A DNA stretch of 64,000 nt from Bifidobacterium saimiriisciurei (GTDB lineage Bacteria > Actinomycetota > Actinomycetes > Actinomycetales > Bifidobacteriaceae), in assembly GCF_010667655.1 (NCBI RefSeq), contig NZ_WHZU01000014.1:1-64000 (forward strand), given 5' to 3'. A program made the translations under genes and the position numbers. Positions 27,765 to 38,929 of this stretch are shown here, piece by piece. Under the pieces are notes generated by a model that was not told the DNA's origin, searched no databases, and saw only the letters and a program-made list of their open reading frames with translations. Positions within the stretch are counted from its first letter, which is position 1; every line of letters starts with the position of its first letter.

Positions 27765-30080
27765 ATGGCTTCTCAGACTCGTCGATCCATCAGATCAGCT
27801 AGCGGACGATCGGTGTCGTCATCGGCACCGGCCTCGTTCCCGGCCTCGGGCCCCGCGTCGCAGACGACCGCGGTCAAACCGTCGCGGCGCAACCGGTCGC
27901 ACAAGCCGCCGAAGAAGAACAAGAAGAAGCATCGCATTCTCAAGTGGATTCTCGGCTTCATCGCACTGTGCCTCGCGGCCGGCATCGGCCTGTTCGCCTA
28001 CCTCTACATCACCACGGAGGTGCCGAACCCGGAGAACATCGCGCTGGCCGAGAAAACCACCGTCTACTACAACGACGGCAAAAGCGAGATCGGCAGCTTC
28101 GCCGAGCAGAACCGCGAGATCATCGACTGCTCCGTGCTGCCGGATTATGTGGGCAACGCCATCGTGGCCTCGGAGAACCGCACGTTCTGGTCCGACAGCG
28201 GCATCGACCTCAAGGGCATCGGCCGCGCGCTCGTGAACAACGTGACCAAGGGCACGAGGCAGGGCGGCTCGACGATCACCCAGCAGTACGCGGAACGCTA
28301 TTACCTCGGCGAGACCACGACGTACAAGGGCAAGATCAAGGAGGCGTTCCTCGCCCTGAAGATCGCGCAGACGCAGGACAAGGACACCGTGCTGTGCAAC
28401 TACATGAACACCATCTACCTCGGCCGTAACGCCTACGGCATCCAGGCCGCGGCGAAGTCGTACTTCAACAAGGACGCGAAGGACCTGACGCTTTCCGAGG
28501 CGGCGATGCTGGCCGGCATCATCCCCTCGCCGAACAACTGGGATCCGGCCGTCAGCAAGGCCTCGGCCCAGAAGCGCTTCAACCGCGTGCTCAACATCAT
28601 GCGCGAGGACGGCTACATCTCGGCCAAGGACAAGAGCTCGGCCAAGCTGCCCGACACCGTCAAGCAGAAGACCGACAACATCTACCAGGGCACCAAGGGC
28701 TATCTGCTCATGATGGTGCGCAACGAGCTCGTGAACTCGAAGGCGTTCACCACGACCGACATCGACACCGGCGGATACAAGATCATCACCACGATCGACA
28801 AGTCCAAGCAGGACCTGATGTACAAGACCGCCACGCCCACCGACACCTCGAAGGGCATCCCCGACGGCGTGCAGGTCGGCGGCATCTCGGTGAACCCGAA
28901 GACCGGCGCCATCATCTCGATATACGGCGGCGAGGACTACCTCAAGCACCAGCTCAACAACGCCACGCAGGCGACGTATGAGATCGGCTCGACCATGAAG
29001 CCGTTCGTGCTGCTCTCCACGGTGCAGAAGGGCGTGAGCCTCAACACCGTGTTCAACGGCAACTCGCCGCGCTCGTTCCCCGGCATCACCACGCCGATGA
29101 CCAACTCGGGCGGCGTGAGCTACGGCTACATCAACCTGTACCAGGCGACGGCCAACTCGGTGAACACCGTGTACATGGACCTGGCGCAGCATCTCGGCTC
29201 GCAGACCATCATCGACACGGCGCACACGGCCGGCATCAAGGGCACGATCGCGAACGACGCCTACACGGCGCTGGGCAACTCCGGCCTGAGCGTGCTCGAC
29301 GTGTCGCGCGGCTTCGCCACCATCGCCAACGGCGGCAAGAAGCCGACCGTGCACATCGTGGGCAAGGTGACCAACTCGCAGAACAAGGACCTCTACACCG
29401 GCCCGACGTCGAGCGAGCGCGTGTTCGACGCGAACGACGTGGCGCTGGTGACGAAGGCCATGGAAGGCGTGATCCAGTACGGCACCGGCTCCGAGGCAAG
29501 CTCCATCGGCAAGACCATGGCCGGCAAGTCCGGCACGGCAAACGACGCGAAGGCCGTGAGCTTCGTGGGCTTCACGCCCTCGACGCTGACCATCTTCGCC
29601 ATGTGGAACCCCGGCAAGGACGGCTCCGCGCAGGAGATGCCGACGTTCAGCGGATACCAGTACGGCATGGGCTTCCCGGCGCATCTGTTCACGCTGTATA
29701 TGTCGCAGGCGCTTGAGGGCGTGGAGGACGAGCAGTTCCCCGAGGCCACCGACGACGGCACCGTGGGAGGCACGGACGGCACCTGGGGCACCGGCGGCGG
29801 CTCGTCGTACTCCGGCGGATCGAGCTCCGGCAACAGCTACCAGAACGAGGAGAACCAGTCGGGCAGCGATTCCGAAAACAGCTCCGGCACCGAAAGCGGC
29901 AACGGTTCGAGCTCCACGCCGTCTCCTTCGCAAAGCGAGAGCACACAGACGCAGGAGCAGCAGAGCCAGGAGCAGAACCAGCAACAGCAGGAGCAGCAAC
30001 AGGAGCAGAACCAACAGCAACAACAGCAGAACCAGCAGCAACAAGGCCAGCAAAGCCAGCAGCAGAGCAACTCCCAGTAG
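27765..30080 (+). CDS. Bifunctional penicillin-binding protein (class A)
   Basis: Polymerises glycan strands and cross-links peptides outside the membrane. The 771 residues comprise a basic cytoplasmic head, one membrane anchor (~59-83), a GT51 glycosyltransferase with catalytic Glu137 in ASENRTFW and GGSTITQQYAE, and a transpeptidase with Ser409 in GSTMK, SVN in TANSVNTVY, and KSGTAND. After residue ~650 comes a Gly/Ser linker and then a tail made mostly of Gln (~residues 712-771). The ATG has GAGGGG just before it. It is probably the main PonA-type enzyme. Confidence 0.93.
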   Translation: MASQTRRSIRSASGRSVSSSAPASFPASGPASQTTAVKPSRRNRSHKPPKKNKKKHRILKWILGFIALCLAAGIGLFAYLYITTEVPNPENIALAEKTTVYYNDGKSEIGSFAEQNREIIDCSVLPDYVGNAIVASENRTFWSDSGIDLKGIGRALVNNVTKGTRQGGSTITQQYAERYYLGETTTYKGKIKEAFLALKIAQTQDKDTVLCNYMNTIYLGRNAYGIQAAAKSYFNKDAKDLTLSEAAMLAGIIPSPNNWDPAVSKASAQKRFNRVLNIMREDGYISAKDKSSAKLPDTVKQKTDNIYQGTKGYLLMMVRNELVNSKAFTTTDIDTGGYKIITTIDKSKQDLMYKTATPTDTSKGIPDGVQVGGISVNPKTGAIISIYGGEDYLKHQLNNATQATYEIGSTMKPFVLLSTVQKGVSLNTVFNGNSPRSFPGITTPMTNSGGVSYGYINLYQATANSVNTVYMDLAQHLGSQTIIDTAHTAGIKGTIANDAYTALGNSGLSVLDVSRGFATIANGGKKPTVHIVGKVTNSQNKDLYTGPTSSERVFDANDVALVTKAMEGVIQYGTGSEASSIGKTMAGKSGTANDAKAVSFVGFTPSTLTIFAMWNPGKDGSAQEMPTFSGYQYGMGFPAHLFTLYMSQALEGVEDEQFPEATDDGTVGGTDGTWGTGGGSSYSGGSSSGNSYQNEENQSGSDSENSSGTESGNGSSSTPSPSQSESTQTQEQQSQEQNQQQQEQQQEQNQQQQQQNQQQQGQQSQQQSNSQ

Positions 30081-30105
30081 CGCTCACAACGGGTTCACAT
30101 GGGTC

Positions 30106-30169
30106 TGTGGGTCTGCCGCATGCATGAGGAGCCGGTTTTCGGCGTCCTCATGCATGCGGCAGACCCACA
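30106..30169 (+). terminator. Long perfect hairpin after the PBP gene
   Basis: The 25-bp perfect arms lie at 30106-30130 and 30145-30169. The 14-base middle can itself pair (GCCG with CGGC). The stem starts 26 bases after the stop. The arms include GGGTCTGC, a word also found in the 61585-61617 hairpin. No strong T run follows. The gap 30081-30455 holds this stem and the next one, and no gene. Confidence 0.6.
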
Positions 30170-30301
30170 ACTTTATTGATGAACGGTTTGCCCCACGGTT
30201 TCATACGGCGTGCAGACCCGCAAAACCGGCGGCGGACTGACGGACCTGGGCCCACAAAACCATCGGCCGGTCTACATGCCGACTTTCATATGACATATGA
30301 A

Positions 30302-30351
30302 AAGAGAGAGGGTCGGACCATCCTCCAGGGAATGGTCCGGCCCTCTCTCTT
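30302..30351 (-). terminator. leuA terminator
   Basis: The 20-bp arms at 30302-30321 and 30332-30351 have one G-T pair. On the minus strand the stem ends CTCTCTCTTTTC, giving a T run. It lies about 100 bases beyond the leuA stop and may work on both strands. Confidence 0.75.
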
Positions 30352-30455
30352 ATCGGTCATACGCCGACTCCCCATCGACCTGCCCAATCCATCGAGCCTA
30401 TGGGCTCAACGGCGACAGCGCACGGGGATGGCCACTCAGCCGACGGTCCGTCGGC

Positions 30456-32609
<2,154 letters not shown>

Positions 32610-33380
32610 TCACACGATGCGTCGGTGCGCCGCCCAACGGGCGAGCTCGCCGCGATTGGACAGCTGGAGTTTGCGCAGCACCTTGGAGACGTGGGTCTCG
32701 ACCGTCTTGATAGAGATGAACAGTTCGGCGGCGACCTCCTTATAGGAGTAGCCGCGGGCGATGAGCCGCATGACCTCCTGCTCGCGCGGGCTGAGCACAT
32801 CGATGTCGATGTCGTCGTCCATATCGCCGTCGAGGTCGGGGACGGCTCCCGGCATTGCGGCGGCCGAAGCCGCAGACGCCGGCGAAGCCGTCGTCGGGCC
32901 GGTCGACGACGGCTGTGCCGGACCGAGCGCATTGAGCACGAATCCCGCCAGTTTCGGGCTGAACACGGCGTATCCTTCGGCCACCTGACGAATGGATGCG
33001 ATGAGGTCCTCGGCGGTGATGGTCTTGGTCACGTAGCCGCGGGCGCCGGCGCGGATCACGGCACCGACGTCGACCGGCGCGTCGGAGACCGACAGCGCCA
33101 GATACAGCGTGCGCGGGGCATAGGGCACGCTGCGCAGGATGATCTCCGAACCGCCGCCGCCCTCGCCGCCGGGCACATGCACGTCGAGCAGCACGACGTC
33201 CGGCTTGGTTTCGGCGATCATTCGCACCGAGCCTTCGACGTCGCCGGCCTGACCGACGATCTCCAGATCGTCGGCGGCCGCGGTGATCGCCGAAATCACG
33301 CCGGCGCGGAACAGGTCGTGGTCGTCGACCACGCCGATGCGTATCCTTCGGGCACGGCCGTTTGCGGCTTCTCCGGTCAT
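32610..33380 (-). CDS. Response regulator, NarL/LuxR family
   Basis: A DNA-binding regulator of 256 residues. The receiver domain (residues ~12-135) has the acidic pair in VVDDHDLF, the phospho-acceptor Asp in DVVLLDVHVPGG and Lys in GYVTKTI. An Ala/Pro linker with an acidic run (DGDMDDDIDID) leads to the LuxR HTH LSPREQEVMRLIARGYSYKE with ISIKTVETHVSKVLRKL. AAAGGAG precedes the ATG. It lies 46 bases behind the kinase gene and is surely its partner. Target candidates are the phased repeats in the kinase-pspC gap. Confidence 0.93.
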   Translation of the reverse strand: MTGEAANGRARRIRIGVVDDHDLFRAGVISAITAAADDLEIVGQAGDVEGSVRMIAETKPDVVLLDVHVPGGEGGGGSEIILRSVPYAPRTLYLALSVSDAPVDVGAVIRAGARGYVTKTITAEDLIASIRQVAEGYAVFSPKLAGFVLNALGPAQPSSTGPTTASPASAASAAAMPGAVPDLDGDMDDDIDIDVLSPREQEVMRLIARGYSYKEVAAELFISIKTVETHVSKVLRKLQLSNRGELARWAAHRRIV

Positions 33381-33426
33381 ATTCGCTCCTTTTCCCTTCT
33401 CCAGTATGGCATCGCAGATGCGTGAT

Positions 33427-34698
33427 TCAGCCCTTCATCGGCTGGGAAAGACGTACCTCGGTGCCCCAGCCGGGACGGGAGACGATCTCCGCGGTGCCGC
33501 CGGCCCGCTTCATCCTGCCGAGAATCGACTCCTTGACGCCAAGATGACCGGCGGGCAGATGGCCCACGTCGAATCCCTCGCCGTGGTCGCGCACGAACAG
33601 CTGCACCCTGCCGCCGCCGACCTCCATATATACGGAGATCGGCGCGGCGCCGTGCTTGGCCGCGTTGGTCATGGCCTCGGATGCGGCGTAGAGCAGCGAT
33701 TCCAGTTCCGGCGTATACGTGCACTCTCCCACGACGACCACGTCGATGGGTTTCTCCTGAGCGTCCTCCACGCCGGCGGCGACGCGTTTGACCACGCGGG
33801 AGAACGGCTCCGGCGACGACGACGGCCCGGGAACCGGGATGCCGGCGATGGGCGCGCCCGAAGGCGGACGCATCCGCCGCAATGCGTCCGTGGAAACACT
33901 GACTGCCGTTTCGCCGCCGTCGTTGCCATTGCCGCGGCTGCGGCTGTGGCCGACGCCGACCGACGAGGCCACCGCCTCCGGATCGCCGTACAGCCATTCG
34001 CGCAAATCGCGCTCCTGCGCGCGGGCAAGCGCCGCCACCTTCGCCGAATCGCCGGACTGCATCTGGATCAGCGCCAATGTCTGCAATACGGAGTCGTGCA
34101 GTCGGGAGGCGATGTCGGCGCGCAGCTCCTCACGGGCGGTTCTCGCCCGCTGCATGCCCAGATCGGAGACCAGACTGATCCACCACGGCGCGACGATCAC
34201 ACCCAACGCGGCGATCATCACCAGCCCGGCGACCGCGCCCTGAAACAGCGGAATCAGACGGATGACGGTGCTGAACATCACCAGTACGCCGATGATCGCG
34301 GCCGCCATGCCGGCCACCATGACGACGATGGTAAGACGACTGGTATGCGTTTCGGGATGCAGACGATCGTCCATGACAAAGCTCATCTGGGTCCAGCCGA
34401 CCGTCACGCCGATGAACACCAGGGCCAGGCCGACCACCACGCGCACGGGCAGCCCGGCGACGACGCCCAATACCGCCAGGCCGACCGACAATACGCCGAC
34501 CAACGCGGTGATGATGCCCACGGTCGCCGGCCGCACGTTGCGCTGCGACTCCTGCATACGGCTCGCCGCGTCGACAAGCGAACTCAGCGTGGTGCGGCGC
34601 AGCGGCGAATCATAGGAGGAGGCGGGGCCGGGGCCGCCGGTATCGCGCCGACGCGCCGAGTCATCCGCATCATGCGACCGCAGGTTGCCGTCGTCCAT
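33427..34698 (-). CDS. Sensor histidine kinase (HisKA_3/NarX type)
   Basis: A membrane sensor of 423 residues. A cytoplasmic N-terminal stretch precedes five or six membrane spans (residues ~55-190). A dimerisation helix with the phosphorylated His follows in IASRLHDSVLQTLALIQ, and then a HATPase domain (EAMTNAAKHG, VRDHGEGFDVG, GGTAEIVSRPGWGTEV). AGGAGCGGGG lies before the ATG at 34698. With the response regulator and the divergent PspC-domain gene it forms a cell-envelope stress module of the kind actinobacteria place beside PspC genes. Confidence 0.9.
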   Translation of the reverse strand: MDDGNLRSHDADDSARRRDTGGPGPASSYDSPLRRTTLSSLVDAASRMQESQRNVRPATVGIITALVGVLSVGLAVLGVVAGLPVRVVVGLALVFIGVTVGWTQMSFVMDDRLHPETHTSRLTIVVMVAGMAAAIIGVLVMFSTVIRLIPLFQGAVAGLVMIAALGVIVAPWWISLVSDLGMQRARTAREELRADIASRLHDSVLQTLALIQMQSGDSAKVAALARAQERDLREWLYGDPEAVASSVGVGHSRSRGNGNDGGETAVSVSTDALRRMRPPSGAPIAGIPVPGPSSSPEPFSRVVKRVAAGVEDAQEKPIDVVVVGECTYTPELESLLYAASEAMTNAAKHGAAPISVYMEVGGGRVQLFVRDHGEGFDVGHLPAGHLGVKESILGRMKRAGGTAEIVSRPGWGTEVRLSQPMKG

Positions 34699-34741
34699 AT
34701 CCCCGCTCCTTTTCACCCACGACGTCGCTCTTTCCCATGTC

Positions 34742-34797
34742 TTCCCGACATATTCCCGACGACTTCCCGACGGGAAGGGCCGTCGCGCCGTCGGGAA
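34742..34797. promoter_or_regulatory. Helically phased TTCCCGAC repeats
   Basis: TTCCCGAC occurs at 34742, 34753 and 34764, exactly 11 bases apart, and an inverted copy GTCGGGAA lies at 34790. They sit in the gap between the kinase and pspC, 44-99 bases upstream of the kinase start. The one-turn spacing suggests side-by-side binding of a regulator, most simply the neighbouring LuxR-type protein. The rest of the gap 34699-35062 shows no gene. Confidence 0.5.
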
Positions 34798-35006
34798 TGC
34801 GACCACGGGAAGCGACAGACGTCTGTTTCGTCCCCAACTCTAACAATCCCGGCGCCTCCGAACGTTCGATTTTCGGGGTTCCCACCCACGAATCAGGGAA
34901 CGTTCAGGGTGTTCCCCCATAGCGGCCGGCACGATTCCGCGATGAAATGGAACCAACATGGAATGAGACCGACATCGGCGAGCGCATCGCCAAGACCATC
35001 GCCAAT

Positions 35007-35039
35007 GTCAACGTCAACGTCACGTCAACGAGAGTCAAC
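35007..35039 (+). repeat. GTCAAC tandem repeats before pspC
   Basis: GTCAAC occurs at 35007, 35013, 35024 and 35034, with a damaged copy at 35019, ending 23 bases before the pspC-type start. It may be a binding site or part of the untranslated leader. Confidence 0.45.
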
Positions 35040-35062
35040 CCAAGAGATCGGATGTGAGAGCA

Positions 35063-36526
35063 ATGACCTCCCCACAGCAGAACAACCAGAGTCCTTTCGG
35101 CGGGCAGACCCCGCCGCCGTATCAGTCGCCGCAGCCGCAGCCCCGGCAGCCGGGCGTGGGGCAGTCCGGTCCCCAGCCGTCAGGCCCCGGGCCGGCCATG
35201 CCGAACAAGATGCCGAACCAGCCGTTGGGCAGCCGGTTCTTCAACTGGATTCGCACGCTCGGGCTCAACCGCAGCACCAACCGCTGGCTCGGCGGCGTCT
35301 CGGGCGCGATCGCCAACCGTCTCGGCTGGGACCCCATCATCATCCGCATCATCTGGTTCGCGTTCTTCTGCGCGGCCGGATTCGGAGCGCTGCTCTATGG
35401 CGTGATGTGGCTGCTGCTCCCCGACGAGCGCGACGGCGCGATCCTCGCCGAGGAGGCCGTCGTGCACGCCAGCTTCCCGTCGTCGTTCTGGATCGCCATC
35501 GTCATGATCATCATCGGATGCCCCGGCAGCGTGTTCGTGGTGCCGTTCGTCTCCATTCCCGTGTTCGTGGTGCTCATCATCGTGGCTGCGGTGATGGCCA
35601 ACCGCAATGCGAATGCGAGGGGCGACGCTCCCGTAACCGGCAACGGCGGATTCGGCGGCACCGGCCCTGTCATGCCACCGTCCGGCCCTCAGCCGGCGGC
35701 CGGCGCGACCATGCCGAACGCCGGCACGATGCCGCAGCAGCCCGGTCCGGCGGCCGCCGGCACCACGCCTCGCTTCCAGACCGTTCCTCCGACGGCCCCC
35801 GTCGCCGCGCCGATGCCGCCGGTCGTGTACCGCCGCAAGCCGGCCGGTCCGGTCGTGGTCGGCATAACCTCCGGCCTGCTCATCCTCTCGCTGGCCGCCC
35901 TGCTGTGGTTCCTGTTCTTCGGCGGCTTCGCCGACATGCCGTCGCCGGTGATGATGATATGCCTGTGGATCCTCGGCGCAACGTTCGTGCTCGGCATCAT
36001 CACCATCATCGTCGGATTCACCGGGCGCAAGTCGGGCGGTCTGATTCCCATCACCATCCTCGCGCTGATCTGCTCGCTCGGCGCATACGCGGCGATGCCG
36101 ACGTACACGGCCGTGGCGAACCATATCAGCGGGCAGTATGGCGAGTCGGCGATCCGCACGACCGTGAACTACACGTCGTCGGACTTCTACCAGCTGCGCA
36201 GCCATGGGCTGCAGGCGGTGTCGTCTGACGTGACCGTCGATCTGTCGGATTGGCGCACCGTCTACCCCGATTCGTCGGACTGCCCGACCGGGGACTTCCC
36301 CATCGACGCGATGTCGAGCACGGTGCATGTGATCGTGCCGAACGGCTGCTGGGCCCGTTCGAACATGAACCTGATGTTCGGCACCGCAAGCACATACGAC
36401 GTATCGGGCGCGTCGGACGTCAGCAACAATCTGGTGCTGGTCGGCGACGCCGCATTCTCCAGCGTCAGCGTCACCAATTCGAAATCGGACTCGTCCGGCT
36501 CCTACACCGACCCGTACGGCTACTGA
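35063..36526 (+). CDS. PspC-domain membrane protein
   Basis: An envelope-stress membrane protein of 487 residues. A Pro/Gln-rich cytoplasmic head (~1-60) leads to the PspC domain (LNRSTNRWLGGVSGAIANRL, then WDPIIIRIIWFAFF). Further membrane spans, another Pro/Ala/Met-rich linker and three spans (~270-355) follow. The exported C-terminal beta-rich domain (SDVTVDLSDW, VHVIVPNG) resembles the LiaF-type C-terminal fold. I chose the ATG at 35063; a GTG lies three codons upstream. It is divergent from the sensor kinase, which it probably modulates or is controlled by. Confidence 0.85.
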   Translation: MTSPQQNNQSPFGGQTPPPYQSPQPQPRQPGVGQSGPQPSGPGPAMPNKMPNQPLGSRFFNWIRTLGLNRSTNRWLGGVSGAIANRLGWDPIIIRIIWFAFFCAAGFGALLYGVMWLLLPDERDGAILAEEAVVHASFPSSFWIAIVMIIIGCPGSVFVVPFVSIPVFVVLIIVAAVMANRNANARGDAPVTGNGGFGGTGPVMPPSGPQPAAGATMPNAGTMPQQPGPAAAGTTPRFQTVPPTAPVAAPMPPVVYRRKPAGPVVVGITSGLLILSLAALLWFLFFGGFADMPSPVMMICLWILGATFVLGIITIIVGFTGRKSGGLIPITILALICSLGAYAAMPTYTAVANHISGQYGESAIRTTVNYTSSDFYQLRSHGLQAVSSDVTVDLSDWRTVYPDSSDCPTGDFPIDAMSSTVHVIVPNGCWARSNMNLMFGTASTYDVSGASDVSNNLVLVGDAAFSSVSVTNSKSDSSGSYTDPYGY

Positions 36527-36654
36527 CCCTACGGCCGGCCATGCGAACGCCCGTCTCCCATGACCTTTCCTGATTCCTCCCGCATATCCACTTTCATGAC
36601 CATTTCTCAATCGAACATCAAACAGACGAACCATCGAGCAGAATCGAGACCATC

Positions 36655-37692
36655 ATGACCACGAAGGGCTTTCCCCACGGGTTTTCCAATGAACCGACCA
36701 TGATCATCGCGCAGTCCGACGGCGGCGCGGCCCCCGCCGATGGCGCGGCCGCATCCGCCGGCGACGCGACGACGCAGACGTTCCCCGCCACGGCCGAACG
36801 CCAGACCGCGTCGGAGGCCCCGACGCAGGCGCTTGACGTCGGCCGCATCCGCTCGCAGACCGCGGAAACGGAGACGCTGCCGGCGGTCGGGGACGTTGCC
36901 GACGACACGGAACGCATCGACGACGAGGCGCTTGATGCGACGACGAATCTTGACGCTACGACTGACTTCGACGCGACGCAGCCGATCGCAACGGCCGACG
37001 CGACGCAGCCGGCATCAGAACCGACATCGATCATCGATACGACAGTCAACGAACGCATCGGACTGACGACGCCGCTGGAGGCGCAGCTCGCCAGCGTGGC
37101 CGAATCCCCGGTCGAAGCCGACGTCCCGGCCACGGCGCACGAGCGAACCGAGGAGGCGGCAGGCGATGACGGCATCCCCACACAGCCGATGATCGGCAAG
37201 CCGGCGGTGAATCTCGCCGGTACGGAGCCGGCCGGCACTGCCGCCGGCCCGCAGGCGGCGTGGCGGCAGCAGGCGGCCGCGGCGCAGGGATACGCGGACG
37301 AGGCGCAACGCCACGGATACCCCGGTTCGGGAGAGACGGCGCAGGCCACGGCCGGCCCGCAGTACGGCAATTATCCGGGCTGGAACCAGTACACCGGCAA
37401 TCCGAGCGCGCCCTATACGCCCCGTGTGGAATACAAAAAGGGCCCGAGTGCGGGAACCATCGTATGGGGCACGCTGCTGGCGCTGTTCGCGTTCGGCGGG
37501 CTGGCCAGCACGTGGCTGTTCGGCTTCGCGATGTCGCCGACCGTATGGACGCTGCTCGCCATCGCCGCGCTGGTGGTGATCGGCCTGGCGCTGGTCATCG
37601 GCGGTGTGGTCTCGGCCGTCCGCCGCAGGAAGACGGCGGACGCCGCATCGGCGACCGCCGGCGGCGGCAGTGCATCGTCGCGCCAGGCGTAG
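36655..37692 (+). CDS. Low-complexity membrane protein, function unknown
   Basis: I do not recognise this 345-residue protein. The first ~255 residues are acidic, rich in Ala, Thr and Asp, with repeated short DAT words (DATTNLDATTDFDAT). A Tyr/Gly/Pro/Gln-rich stretch (QYGNYPGWNQYTGNP) comes next. Two membrane spans follow at about 268-290 and 297-320, and then a basic tail. It lies 128 bases after the PspC gene on the same strand, so it may share its transcript and its envelope role. The start at 36655 has no strong ribosome site. Confidence 0.7.
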   Translation: MTTKGFPHGFSNEPTMIIAQSDGGAAPADGAAASAGDATTQTFPATAERQTASEAPTQALDVGRIRSQTAETETLPAVGDVADDTERIDDEALDATTNLDATTDFDATQPIATADATQPASEPTSIIDTTVNERIGLTTPLEAQLASVAESPVEADVPATAHERTEEAAGDDGIPTQPMIGKPAVNLAGTEPAGTAAGPQAAWRQQAAAAQGYADEAQRHGYPGSGETAQATAGPQYGNYPGWNQYTGNPSAPYTPRVEYKKGPSAGTIVWGTLLALFAFGGLASTWLFGFAMSPTVWTLLAIAALVVIGLALVIGGVVSAVRRRKTADAASATAGGGSASSRQA

Positions 37693-37734
37693 GCGGCGCC
37701 GCTGTGATTCGGTTCGTGCATAGGCCAAGGCCGC

Positions 37735-37831
37735 GCACGAACCGCGATATATGAACGTATCCGCCGATTTGTGAGCAAGTATTGTATTCACGAATCGGCG
37801 GATACGTTCATATTGCGTGGTTCGTGAATTC
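37735..37831. repeat. Giant hairpin after the membrane-protein gene
   Basis: Arms of 26 bp (37749-37774 and 37788-37813) pair with a single G-T. Outside them CACGAACC and GGTTCGTG extend the stem past a small internal loop. The loop is 13 bases. It lies between converging genes and may act as a bidirectional terminator, but it is far longer than one needs. Confidence 0.7.
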
Positions 37832-38070
37832 GTCAGCCCCTCACGAATCGATGATTGCTTCCCCATCCCATGATTCGTGAATCGATATCGCCATCATGAT
37901 TCATGAATTGCCAGTGTATCTATCGATTCGTGAGCATCATGCCGATTCACGAATCGATACATATGCCGATATCAACTGATTCGTGGATGCCATATTGATT
38001 GAGGAATCGTCAAATGCATCGATATCCGTCGATTCGTGTGCACGAGGATGATTCATGAATTGGCGGATGC
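37822..38070. repeat. ATTCGTGAATCGAT-type palindrome array
   Basis: The gap 37693-38081 has no gene. After the giant hairpin it carries about nine variants of the near-palindrome ATTCGTGAAT, often followed by CGAT. TATCGATTCGTGA pairs with TTCACGAATCGATA around 37921-37958. Copies differ by one to three bases. The layout resembles the arrays beside pepC although the motif is different. Confidence 0.7.
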
Positions 38071-38081
38071 CATGGAATCGG

Positions 38082-38708
38082 TCACTGGTAATGGAACAGG
38101 GAGACGCCGAGGCGGGCCATGCAGAACGCGTTGCCCAGCCACGTGTGCTTGCTCGTCGGCCATACGGAGCCGAGGCGCGGCGCGTTCTGGCTCAGCCAGA
38201 TGCTGGGCACGCGGCCGTCGTTGCTGCGCGAACCGAGCAGATTGAAACCGTTCTTGTGCACCAGCCAGTCGGGATGCTGGGTGGCGATGGCGAGCCCCTC
38301 CTCAAGCGTGAGCGGCAGACGGCCGTCGGATTCGACGAGTTTGCGCGCGATGTCGGGCTCGCGGTTCGTGTATTTGGTGCCGGTATGCGGGTCCACGACG
38401 ATGTAGAACGGGCCCTCCGGCGGCTCGAAGCCGTCCTGCGGCATGAAGCTGGCGATATCGCGCGGCGGCATGGTGGTGAAACCGGCCATGCGGTTGATGC
38501 TGGTTCGCGCAATCAGCGATTCCGGCGAAACCAGCTCGCGCGTGGGCACCAGCAGGATGTTGGAACCGAGGTCGCTTTTCGACAGCGCGTTGATGATCGG
38601 CGTGGCCAGCGAACGGAACGCCGCCGCCGTCATATCGGCCACATCGGGGTAGCCGAGGGCCACGATGCGATCAAGCTGCTTTTGCGCTTCGACAGATGCT
38701 TCAGACAT
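38082..38708 (-). CDS. DUF5701 family protein
   Basis: A 208-residue soluble protein of an actinobacterial family without known function. It is recognised from the order PFYIVVDPHTG, LPLTLEEGLAIATQHP, NGFNLLGSR, VPSIWLSQNAPRLG and SKHTWLGNAFC. The ATG at 38708 is chosen over an earlier ATG because family similarity starts there and GGTAG precedes it. It is downstream of the asd end on the same strand, separated by element copy A. Confidence 0.75.
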   Translation of the reverse strand: MSEASVEAQKQLDRIVALGYPDVADMTAAAFRSLATPIINALSKSDLGSNILLVPTRELVSPESLIARTSINRMAGFTTMPPRDIASFMPQDGFEPPEGPFYIVVDPHTGTKYTNREPDIARKLVESDGRLPLTLEEGLAIATQHPDWLVHKNGFNLLGSRSNDGRVPSIWLSQNAPRLGSVWPTSKHTWLGNAFCMARLGVSLFHYQ

Positions 38709-38818
38709 GTCTACCAGTATCCCCAGCGATAGTGACATATGGGGAAAATTTTGGCTCCCCCACCATTCGCAGGGGAGCCAAAACGATCACAACTGATCTG
38801 CACAGCGCTGGTTCGATG

Positions 38819-38890
38819 GCCTCGCGCTCGATGGATCGCGCTCGCATCACCTACGTACAGTCCACTGGACTGTACGCTTAACGGTTCAGC
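38819..38890. mobile_element. Dispersed hairpin element, copy A (asd 3' end)
   Basis: First of three copies. The left conserved part is CTCGCGCTCGATGGATCGCG and the right part GCTTAACGGTTCAGC. Between them a hairpin pairs GTACAGTCCA with TGGACTGTAC. The core is flanked by an 18-bp direct repeat CTGATCTGCACAGCGCTG (38793 and 38900), and the near-palindrome GCAGATCAGAGCTGATCTGC, which is the asd end itself (38925-38944), is repeated at 38889-38908. On the minus strand the core reads AEPLSVQSSGLYVGDASA in one frame. Confidence 0.7.
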
Positions 38891-38929
38891 AGATCAGAGC
38901 TGATCTGCACAGCGCTGACTATTCGCAGA

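Noticed and set aside
27819..30053. Minus-strand 744-codon frame opposite the PBP gene
   Set aside because: Leucine-run protein is the mirror of the CAG/CAA-rich tail; no ribosome site or motif.
37822..38070. Possible origin of replication or parS-type cluster
   Set aside because: Motif does not match DnaA boxes or parS, and no dnaA, dnaN or parAB is close.
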